From an uncultured Lachnospiraceae bacterium (GTDB lineage: Bacteria > Bacillota > Clostridia > Lachnospirales > Lachnospiraceae): a stretch of DNA of 5,661 bases. This document shows, in pieces, positions 1 to 5,539 of this stretch; positions within the stretch are counted from its first letter, which is position 1, and each line of letters starts with the position of its first letter. The stretch lies in assembly GCA_947653315.1 (NCBI GenBank), contig CANTGP010000221.1, forward strand, positions 1 through 5,661, written 5' to 3'. Both the position numbers and the translations under genes were made by a program. The notes under the pieces were generated by a model, which saw only the letters and a list, made by a program, of their open reading frames with translations, was not told where the DNA came from and ran no database searches.

Positions 1-8
1 CTGACATC

Positions 9-41
9 TGCCGGAAAGCAATTTTCAAACACGCTCCGGCA
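9..41. repeat. Small inverted repeat (7-bp arms) at the left edge
   Basis: TGCCGGA at 9-15 is the exact reverse complement of TCCGGCA at 35-41, with 19 bases between. Neither strand has a T-run directly after the second arm, so it does not look like a complete factor-independent terminator. It may be the remains of a 3' structure of a gene to the left, or chance. No convincing coding sequence is visible around it. Confidence 0.25.
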
Positions 42-64
42 AAGAAGAATTAAGAAAAATCTAA

Positions 65-97
65 TGGTATTTTGTACGTGGTTATGGTAAAATACCA
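65..97. promoter_or_regulatory. Inverted repeat upstream of the C-S lyase gene, possible operator
   Basis: TGGTATTTT at 65-73 and AAAATACCA at 89-97 form a perfect 9-bp inverted repeat with a 15-base spacer. A -10-like hexamer, TACAAT, follows at 104-109 (5 of 6 matches to TATAAT), which would place a transcription start near 115 and leave a leader of about 35 bases before the start codon. I see no good -35 at the right distance, and the zone where it would lie falls inside the repeat. This arrangement suits a protein-binding site controlling the lyase promoter. No T-run follows the repeat, so it is not a terminator. Role and binding protein are inference. Confidence 0.35.
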
Positions 98-140
98 GCA
101 TTATACAATTCAGCAAATCAGTGTTTTGCGGAAGAAAAAC

Positions 141-146
141 GGAGGG
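141..146 (+). promoter_or_regulatory. Ribosome binding site deciding the lyase start
   Basis: GGAGGG lies upstream of two consecutive ATG codons at 149 and 152. It leaves only 2 bases before the first ATG but 5 before the second, closer to the usual spacing. The second ATG is therefore the more likely start, and the protein differs by a single methionine. Confidence 0.7.
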
Positions 147-151
147 TTATG

Positions 152-1348
152 ATGAGCTACGATTTTGATAAAGTTACGGACAGGCGCGGCACTAACAGTC
201 TGAAATGGGATGTCCCTGAGCGGGAACTGCCCATGTGGGTGGCGGATATGGATTTTGAAACGGCGCCGGAAATAAAGGATGTAATCTTGCAAAGGGCTGC
301 ACACGGAATTTACGGTTATACCGTTGTCCCGGAAGAATGGTATGGGGCTTATGCCGAATGGTGGGACAGACGGCACCATTTCAGGCCGGAAAAGGAATGG
401 CTGATTTTCACCACAGGGGTGATACCCGCCATTTCCTGCGCCGTGCGGAAACTGACCACTGTGGGGGAAAACGTACTGGTACAGACGCCGGTCTATAACA
501 ATTTTTTCCATTCCATTGCCAGTAACGGAAGGAATGTGGTGGAATCGCCGCTCCGATACGACGGGGAAAGCCGCCGATACCATATGGATTTGGAAGATTT
601 GGACCGGAAACTGTCCGATCCCCAAACCAACTTAATGATACTGTGCAACCCGCAAAATCCTGCGGGAAAAATATGGGACAGGGAAACCCTGGCAGCGGTT
701 GGCGAATTATGCCACAAACATCATGTAACGGTTCTTTCCGATGAAATCCACTGCGACCTGACGGCGCCGGACAGGGAGTATGTTCCCTTTGCATCCGTCT
801 CCGGTATATGCCGGGACATCAGCGTCACCTGCATGGCGCCGACGAAAACCTTTAACCTTGCGGGAATCCAAACAGCGGCAGTCATGGCTGCAAACGAAGT
901 CCTGCGGCATAAAATGAGGCAGGGATTATGTACGGATGAAGCAACGGAACCGAACGCTTTTGCGGTGGATGCCGCCATAGCCGCATTTACCAAAGGCGGT
1001 CCGTGGCTGGATGCCCTGCGGGAATATATCGAAGGGAATAAACGGTTTGTTTGCGGATTTTTGCAAGAATATGTGCCGAAACTGATACCGGTGCCTTCCG
1101 ATGCCACATACCTGATGTGGCTTGACTGCGGACGACTGGCGAAAGGCGCCGGAAAAGAACAGGGAAATTTCTGCCGCTTCCTGCGGGAACGGACCGGACT
1201 GTACCTTACGGACGGCAGCCAGTACGGGACGGGCGGCAGAAATTTCCTGCGGATGAACGTGGCGTGTCCACGCAGTTTGGTGGAAGACGGACTGGAACGG
1301 CTGCGGACAGGAACCGATGCCTATTTACGCTGCCCAACCGAATCCTGA
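152..1348 (+). CDS. MalY/PatB-family PLP-dependent C-S lyase / aminotransferase
   Basis: A 398-residue fold-type I PLP enzyme (399 if the ATG at 149 is used; numbering here counts that first Met). The family cleaves the C-S bond of cystathionine or cysteine conjugates, giving a thiol, pyruvate and ammonia, in the cytoplasm. The N-terminus (FDKVTDRRGTNSLKWD) and the LPMWVADMDF segment match the MalY/PatB start. Visible active-site features are Tyr116 in TPVYNNF, Asn170 in NPQNPAGK, Asp198 in the family-typical SDEIHCDL, the Schiff-base lysine Lys233 in APTKTFNLAGI, and Arg368 in NFLRMNVA, which should bind the substrate carboxylate. Length is normal for the family and no key residue is missing. 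In E. coli MalY also restrains the maltose activator MalT; nothing here shows such a role. Its stop codon touches that of the opposing hydrolase gene. True substrate is not readable from sequence; a plain aminotransferase is the alternative. Confidence 0.93.
   Translation: MSYDFDKVTDRRGTNSLKWDVPERELPMWVADMDFETAPEIKDVILQRAAHGIYGYTVVPEEWYGAYAEWWDRRHHFRPEKEWLIFTTGVIPAISCAVRKLTTVGENVLVQTPVYNNFFHSIASNGRNVVESPLRYDGESRRYHMDLEDLDRKLSDPQTNLMILCNPQNPAGKIWDRETLAAVGELCHKHHVTVLSDEIHCDLTAPDREYVPFASVSGICRDISVTCMAPTKTFNLAGIQTAAVMAANEVLRHKMRQGLCTDEATEPNAFAVDAAIAAFTKGGPWLDALREYIEGNKRFVCGFLQEYVPKLIPVPSDATYLMWLDCGRLAKGAGKEQGNFCRFLRERTGLYLTDGSQYGTGGRNFLRMNVACPRSLVEDGLERLRTGTDAYLRCPTES
1163..1247. repeat. 15-bp perfect inverted repeat inside the lyase gene
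   Basis: GGAAATTTCTGCCGC at 1163-1177 is the exact reverse complement of GCGGCAGAAATTTCC at 1233-1247, with 55 bases between. Each arm contains the self-complementary GAAATTTC. A 9-base direct repeat, TTCCTGCGG (encoding Phe-Leu-Arg both times), starts at 1178 and 1244. The element lies about 100 bases beyond the stop of the opposing hydrolase gene. On that strand the second arm is followed by a moderately T-rich stretch (CTGTTCTTTTCC). Confidence 0.6.
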
Positions 1349-3499
1349 CTACAAACGCACCGCCACTTTCACCGGCGCTTTCCCCGTCAGTTCCGTGCTT
1401 CTGTCATCCGGCTGCGCCATAGCCGCATACAGCTCGAATTCCGTACCGTCCGCCACACGCTCCCCGTTTTCCTTTACCACGGTAAATGCCCTGCCCGCAA
1501 CGGTGAGCGTGGTTTCCACACTCTGCCCCGCTTTTACGTGCACGCGCCGGAATGCGCAAAGCGCGGGATTTTTTACCGCGTATTCCGAAACGGTATTCTT
1601 TATGTAAAGCTGTACCACATCGTCCGTATCATACGGCCCCCGGTTTGCCACCGTCACTTTCACCCGTACATCCGGCAGCCCAAAAGAATCCTTTTCCGTT
1701 GTCACGCCCGCGGCTTCGGCAGCCGTAACTTCCACATCCCCATAAGTCAGCCCGAACCCGAACGGATACTGCGCCTTTCCCTCCATATAGCGGTATGTCC
1801 TGCCCTCCATACGGTAATCCGTAAATTCCGGCAGTTTATCCAAATTTTCATAAAAAGTAACCGGCAGCTTGCCCGAAGGGGAAACCTCCCCGAACAGGAT
1901 GTCCGCAACACTGCGTCCTCCCCGTGCGCCGGGATACCATAACTGCAGGATTGCACCGAAATGCTCCGCCGCATAACTTACGTCGATGGCGCTTCCCGCC
2001 ATCAGGCAAAATACTACGGGTTTTCCGGTTTCCGCCACCGCCTCCATTAACTCCCTTTGCGGCTTTGGCAGAAGAAGATCCTGTTTGTCTCCGGAAGCAT
2101 AGCTGTTTCCGGTATCGCCTTCCTCACCCTCCAACGTTTCGTCCAGCCCAAGGCAGAGTACGACCACATCGCTGTGCTCCGCCACAATCCGCGCTTCCGA
2201 AAGCCGGTCTCCCTTCACTGCCAGCGATTCCGTTTTGTCCCGGAACAGGGAACAGCCCTCGGAGAACAGAATCCTCGCCCTGCCCTGCACATACTCCCGG
2301 ATTCCTTCCGATACCGTCACGTATTCGGAAGACGTCCCGTGGTAATTCCCCATCAGCGCCCTTCTGCTGTCGGCATTGGGTCCGATGATGCCGATTGTCC
2401 CGATTTTATCCAGGTTAAGTGGAAGGATACCGTCATTCTTGAGCATCACCACGCTTTCCTTTGCCATCCGGTCCGCCACGTCCAAATGCTCCCGGCACTC
2501 CACTGCCTCATAGGTAATACCGTCATATTCCGTGGGGCCGAAAAGACCCAGCAGGTAACGTGTGGTATACAGGCGCACCGCCGCTTCCGTCACCGCCTCC
2601 TCCGTCACAAGTCCCTGACCGTGCGCCGCCAGCATATGCAGATAGGTAACGCCGCAGTTCAAGTCGCAGCCCGCATTTAACGCCATTGCCGCCGACTCCG
2701 CCGGAGTCGCCGTCACCATATGGTGTTCATGGAAGTCCTTAACCGCCCAGCAGTCGGATACGTAATGCCCTTCAAATCCCCATTTACCGCGAAGAATATC
2801 CCGAATCAGCGTATTGCTGCCGCAACACGGTTCACCGTTCGTTCTGTTGTAAGCGCCCATGACCGCTTCCACATGGGCTTCCCTGACAAGCGCCTCAAAT
2901 GCCGGAAGATAAGTTTCCTCCATGTCCTTGGCCGTCACCTGCGCGTTAAATTCATGGCGTACCGCTTCGGGGCCCGAGTGTGCGGCAAAATGCTTGGCAC
3001 ATGCCGCCGCCTTCATCACTTTCCCGTTCCCCTGAAGCCCCTTTACAAATGCCACGCCCAGCCTTGCAGTCAGATAAGGGTCTTCCCCGTATGTCTCATG
3101 ACCGCGCCCCCACCTTGGGTCGCGGAATATGTTCACATTGGGCGACCAAAACGTCAGCCCCTTGTAAATATCCCTGTCGCCATGGGCGGAAAATTCATTG
3201 TATTTCGCCCTTCCTTCCTCCGCCACGCATTCTGCCACCTTCCCGATTAATTCCTCGTCAAAAGACGCCGCCATTCCGATTGCCTGGGGAAAGACGGTGG
3301 CGGTCCCTGCCCTCGCCACCCCGTGCAGGCTTTCGTTCCACCAGTTATAAGCGGGTATCCCCAGCCTTGGAATTGCGGGCGCGTCATACCTTAACTGGCT
3401 GGCACGCTCCTCCAAGGTCATCTTCCCTACCAGTTCTTCCGCCATGCGTCTTGCTTCTTCCCTCTTGTTTCCCCATTCTTTTTCTTTTCCCTTTTCCAT
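1349..3499 (-). CDS. Family 3 glycoside hydrolase (beta-xylosidase/beta-glucosidase type), cytoplasmic
   Basis: A 716-residue retaining glycosidase that removes terminal non-reducing sugars from beta-glycosides. The N-terminal GH3 barrel spans about residues 40-330: NWWNESLHG at 52-60, WSPNVNIFRDPRWGRG at 118-133, AKHFAAHSGPE around 168-178, and the nucleophile motif HYVSDCWAVKDF with Asp249. The C-terminal alpha/beta domain covers about 352-587; its LEGEEGD loop (456-462) is where this family usually carries the acid/base glutamate, though I cannot say which Glu serves. A fibronectin III-like domain follows at about 625-698. No PA14 insert and no signal peptide are seen, so it should act on imported sugars. 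The SDC-aromatic motif and overall pattern resemble the bacterial xylosidase/arabinofuranosidase-like branch; exact specificity (xylose, glucose, arabinose) is open. The ATG at 3497-3499 is supported by AAAGGA 8 bases upstream. It is divergent from the AraC-type gene, its likely regulator. Confidence 0.95.
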   Translation of the reverse strand: MEKGKEKEWGNKREEARRMAEELVGKMTLEERASQLRYDAPAIPRLGIPAYNWWNESLHGVARAGTATVFPQAIGMAASFDEELIGKVAECVAEEGRAKYNEFSAHGDRDIYKGLTFWSPNVNIFRDPRWGRGHETYGEDPYLTARLGVAFVKGLQGNGKVMKAAACAKHFAAHSGPEAVRHEFNAQVTAKDMEETYLPAFEALVREAHVEAVMGAYNRTNGEPCCGSNTLIRDILRGKWGFEGHYVSDCWAVKDFHEHHMVTATPAESAAMALNAGCDLNCGVTYLHMLAAHGQGLVTEEAVTEAAVRLYTTRYLLGLFGPTEYDGITYEAVECREHLDVADRMAKESVVMLKNDGILPLNLDKIGTIGIIGPNADSRRALMGNYHGTSSEYVTVSEGIREYVQGRARILFSEGCSLFRDKTESLAVKGDRLSEARIVAEHSDVVVLCLGLDETLEGEEGDTGNSYASGDKQDLLLPKPQRELMEAVAETGKPVVFCLMAGSAIDVSYAAEHFGAILQLWYPGARGGRSVADILFGEVSPSGKLPVTFYENLDKLPEFTDYRMEGRTYRYMEGKAQYPFGFGLTYGDVEVTAAEAAGVTTEKDSFGLPDVRVKVTVANRGPYDTDDVVQLYIKNTVSEYAVKNPALCAFRRVHVKAGQSVETTLTVAGRAFTVVKENGERVADGTEFELYAAMAQPDDRSTELTGKAPVKVAVRL
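2693..2709. repeat. 17-base palindrome inside the hydrolase gene
   Basis: CGACTCCG at 2693-2700 and CGGAGTCG at 2702-2709 are exact reverse complements around one central base. As RNA this could form a 7-bp GC-rich hairpin with a 3-base loop. On the coding strand it specifies the Thr-Pro-Ala-Glu-Ser segment near residues 265-269, just after the catalytic aspartate region, so codon choice in a conserved stretch is the simplest explanation. Confidence 0.4.
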
Positions 3500-3627
3500 G
3501 CGGATTTTCCTTTCTTTTCTTAAATTTTCTCTGATTCTCCCTAATTCACTCTCGTTTTTTCCAATTTACTTTCACTTTCTCCGATTCTTTCACTTTCCTG
3601 ACTCTTTCTTTTTCCCGTCCGGTACCA
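3500..3627 (-). promoter_or_regulatory. Purine-rich, cytidine-poor 5' leader of the hydrolase mRNA
   Basis: If transcription starts near 3627 (about 7 bases after the -10 at 3634-3639), the hydrolase mRNA carries an untranslated leader of roughly 128 bases. Read on the minus strand it is nearly all A and G with some T and very few C, so little secondary structure is expected. It contains seven GGA triplets (plus-strand TCC at 3508, 3538, 3560, 3580, 3596, 3613 and 3618), most about 16-30 bases apart. The triplet nearest the gene is part of the ribosome binding site. CTTTCACTTTC occurs twice on the plus strand (3569-3579 and 3587-3597), 18 bases apart. The composition is observed; any regulatory role is inference. 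Confidence 0.45.
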
Positions 3628-3633
3628 TTAATG

Positions 3634-3664
3634 ATTATAACACATGCCTCCCCCTTCTTGCCAT
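3634..3664 (-). promoter_or_regulatory. Promoter of the hydrolase gene (extended -10)
   Basis: On the minus strand, TGTTATAAT (plus positions 3634-3642) gives a perfect TATAAT box preceded by TGn, an extended -10. The best -35 is ATGGCA (plus 3659-3664, 4 of 6 matches to TTGACA) at a long 19-base spacing, so the -35 is weak. It overlaps the -35 of the oppositely directed regulator promoter, which fits an activator-dependent or mutually exclusive divergent pair. Confidence 0.6.
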
Positions 3665-3686
3665 ATCCCGTCCGCTGGGATATAAT
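3658..3686 (+). promoter_or_regulatory. Promoter of the AraC-type regulator gene
   Basis: TTGCCA at 3658-3663 (5 of 6 matches to TTGACA) and a perfect TATAAT at 3681-3686 are separated by exactly 17 bases, a strong housekeeping-sigma promoter. Transcription should begin near 3693, leaving a leader of only about 20 bases that contains the AGGAGG ribosome binding site (3701-3706), 7 bases before the ATG at 3714. Confidence 0.78.
3663..3683. promoter_or_regulatory. Candidate operator inside the regulator promoter
   Basis: ATATCCC (3663-3669) and GGGATAT (3677-3683) form a perfect 7-bp inverted repeat with a 7-base spacer. It fills the gap between the regulator's -35 and -10 and overlaps an end of each, so a bound protein would block that promoter. 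It also lies just upstream of the hydrolase promoter. AraC-type proteins more often bind direct repeats, so either autoregulation in an unusual layout or a second regulator is possible. An inverted repeat of this size can arise by chance; the position makes it worth noting. Confidence 0.42.
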
Positions 3687-3713
3687 GTTTTTGTATAAAC
3701 AGGAGGAAAAGAT

Positions 3714-4649
3714 ATGGATTCACCAACGAATTTTACCCCCCGCTATGAACAGCCTGTATCCAACTTCACGGAACGTTCCCTAAACGGTTCACAGGAATAC
3801 GTTGATTTCATACCTAAATCCCATCTGCGCATTTGGTATAACCAGCAGACGGAAGGCTATGCCAGTCACTACCATAATGCCCTGGAAATTATTGCCTGCG
3901 CACAGGAACCGTATACCGTCACCGCAAACAATCATACTTATCTTTTGCAGCCGGGAGATATCCTGTTCATCCCGCCTTTTATGCTTCACGAACTCCACGG
4001 TGCCCCTTACGGTTCCCGTTTCATCTTCCTCATTGGCATAGATATGCTGCAATGTTTTCAGGACTATAAAATGCTGGATCCGGTTTTCATGACCCCTTAC
4101 CTGTGCACTCCCGCCCTGCGTCCGGAAATCCACCCGCATATCCATGAATTACTGATGAAAATGAAGGATATCTATTTTTCCCATGACCTTTTTTGGGAAA
4201 CCTCCATTTACCTCCTGCTGCTCGATATCCTGCTTACCATCGGTCGTTTTCATTATAACCAAAACAATATGGAAGGCAGTCATGCGACAGACAATAATCA
4301 ACAGAAGTATTACGAAATATTTGCCGGTCTGCTCAATTATGTCGATGCCCACTATACGGAAGAATTTACCCTGGAACAGGTTGCGAACCGCATCGGTTTT
4401 TCCAAATACCATTTTACCAGACTGTTTAAACAGCATACCCATACTACATTCCACAATTATCTGTGCCACAAACGCATTCAGGCAGCCCAGGCCATGCTCA
4501 CTGCCAACCGGGATCTTCCCGTTACGGATATCGCTTTTCAAACCGGCTTTAACAACCTGACTTCCTTTAACCGCAGCTTTAACAAATACACCAATTGCTC
4601 CCCTACGGAATACCGTAACAAACTGCAGCATGACAACATGGAGTACTGA
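3714..4649 (+). CDS. AraC-family transcriptional regulator with N-terminal cupin sensor
   Basis: A 311-residue DNA-binding regulator. The N-terminal half (about 35-110) is a cupin-like sensor: SHYHNALEI at 51-59 with His52 and His54, LQPGDILFIPP at 78-88, and His92 in MLHELHG, the pattern seen in sugar-sensing AraC-type proteins. The C-terminal DNA-binding domain (about 203-303) has two helix-turn-helix units: FTLEQVANRIGFSKYHFTRLF at 218-238 (first recognition helix near 230-240) and the family signature from PVTDIAFQTGF (269-279) through FNRSFNKYTNCSPTEYR. Length and domain order are normal. AGGAGG 7 bases upstream fixes the start. Lying divergent from the hydrolase gene and tail-to-tail with the sugar transporter operon, it most likely controls the hydrolase and perhaps the transporter in response to an imported or released sugar. 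Ligand and targets are inferred from position only. Confidence 0.94.
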   Translation: MDSPTNFTPRYEQPVSNFTERSLNGSQEYVDFIPKSHLRIWYNQQTEGYASHYHNALEIIACAQEPYTVTANNHTYLLQPGDILFIPPFMLHELHGAPYGSRFIFLIGIDMLQCFQDYKMLDPVFMTPYLCTPALRPEIHPHIHELLMKMKDIYFSHDLFWETSIYLLLLDILLTIGRFHYNQNNMEGSHATDNNQQKYYEIFAGLLNYVDAHYTEEFTLEQVANRIGFSKYHFTRLFKQHTHTTFHNYLCHKRIQAAQAMLTANRDLPVTDIAFQTGFNNLTSFNRSFNKYTNCSPTEYRNKLQHDNMEY

Positions 4650-4656
4650 AATTAGG

Positions 4657-4684
4657 AAAAAAGGGCAGAGAATCCTCCCTGCCC
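4657..4684 (-). terminator. Factor-independent terminator of the ABC transporter operon
   Basis: On the minus strand GGGCAG (plus 4679-4684) pairs with CTGCCC (plus 4663-4668) across a 10-base loop, which can add two more pairs after a mismatch, and six T residues follow (plus 4657-4662). It sits 12 bases after the permease stop codon. Read on the plus strand the same hairpin lacks a solid T-run, so it favours the permease operon, though it could weakly stop the converging regulator transcript. Confidence 0.8.
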
Positions 4685-4696
4685 GTTCCGTGTTTC

Positions 4697-5539
4697 TTAT
4701 CCTTTCACACCGCCTAATGCTACGCCGGCAATAATGTATTTGGACAGAAGCAAATATACAATAATGAGCGGCAGCACTGTCAACGTCAGTCCCATATATA
4801 CGGAACCGTATTCCGTTTTATAGATATCCCCTTTCAGCAGACTAACCATAATCGGCATGGTGTAACGTTTTTGGTCCGTCAGCAGTACCAACGGCGTAAA
4901 CAAATTATTCCAGCTTGCCACAAAACTGAAAATCGCCTGTGTTGCAATTGCCGGTTTCATGATTGGAAGCACAATCCGGTTAAAGATCATAAATTCCTTG
5001 GCCCCGTCAATTCTTGCCGACTGTACAATTTCCATGGATAACGTCGGCTGAAGATACTGCCTCATGAAAAAGACCATGGACGGGGATGCAACCGCAGGCA
5101 GAATCAGCATCGCAAGGTTATTGGTCATATGGATTTTATATACCATTTGGTAGAAACCAATCATGGTCACCTGGGCGGGAATCATCATGATTACCATGAT
5201 AAAGCTGAAAAACGCGTTCCGCAGCCTCCAGTTATATGCTACCTGCGCATAAGCCGTCAGCGATGAAAAATATACCGCCAATGCCGTTGCCCCCACCGAT
5301 ATCAACAGGGAGTTAATAAATCCCGTAGTAGGATTAAAGCTCTTGCCGAGAAGAATCTTTAAATTATTCATCATATATCCCGACGGAATCAGTGAAATGG
5401 CATGCTGCTGGATTTCCGTGGTAGATCTTGTCGCATTTACAATCATAAGCCAAAACGGGATAATACTCAGTATCGCCAGGAAAATGCATACGGCATAAAT
5501 AACGATCTTCATAACAAGGTTTCCTTTGTTTTTCAGCAT
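4697..5539 (-). CDS. Carbohydrate ABC transporter permease, MalG type
   Basis: A 280-residue inner-membrane permease of the sugar uptake ABC class (CUT1-like). A short basic N-terminus precedes a first membrane helix at about 10-34; further hydrophobic segments fall near 74-97, 108-131, 140-160, 198-221 and 247-270, giving the usual six. The cytoplasmic EAA loop that docks on the ATPase is clear at about 170-196: EIVQSARIDGAKEF, with Asp178-Gly179, then RIVLPIMKP. The C-terminus GVALGGVKG is typical of MalG-type subunits. The gene overlaps the stop of the upstream gene by 7 bases and is last in its operon, followed by a terminator. No ATPase gene is seen; such systems often share an MsiK-type ATPase encoded elsewhere. 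The transported sugar cannot be read from the sequence; an oligosaccharide cleaved by the neighbouring hydrolase is a reasonable inference. Confidence 0.95.
   Translation of the reverse strand: MLKNKGNLVMKIVIYAVCIFLAILSIIPFWLMIVNATRSTTEIQQHAISLIPSGYMMNNLKILLGKSFNPTTGFINSLLISVGATALAVYFSSLTAYAQVAYNWRLRNAFFSFIMVIMMIPAQVTMIGFYQMVYKIHMTNNLAMLILPAVASPSMVFFMRQYLQPTLSMEIVQSARIDGAKEFMIFNRIVLPIMKPAIATQAIFSFVASWNNLFTPLVLLTDQKRYTMPIMVSLLKGDIYKTEYGSVYMGLTLTVLPLIIVYLLLSKYIIAGVALGGVKG

Noticed and set aside
1..90. A short open frame from the left edge whose start (LTSAGKQF) faintly recalls a LysR-type N-terminal helix.
   Set aside because: The likeness covers only a few residues, would belong near a protein's N-terminus rather than its end, and a stop follows at 88-90. 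Two other frames are also briefly open here, so no gene can be supported.
2057..3250. Two long plus-strand open frames (207 and 176 codons) opposite the hydrolase gene.
   Set aside because: Their translations have no recognisable domain pattern and are rich in Pro, Arg, His and Cys, as expected from antisense reading of a GC-rich gene; the hydrolase on the other strand is unmistakable.
3444..3698. An 84-codon plus-strand open frame rich in Phe, Leu and Ser that resembles a small membrane protein.
   Set aside because: It overlaps the start of the hydrolase gene and the divergent promoters, and its hydrophobic look comes from the pyrimidine-rich strand, which reads as Phe/Leu/Ser codons. No ribosome binding site or family likeness.
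4177..4200. Inverted repeat TTTCCCA / TGGGAAA with a 10-base spacer inside the regulator gene.
   Set aside because: Low-complexity arms within a well-conserved protein segment; a 7-bp repeat is expected by chance in a window of this length.
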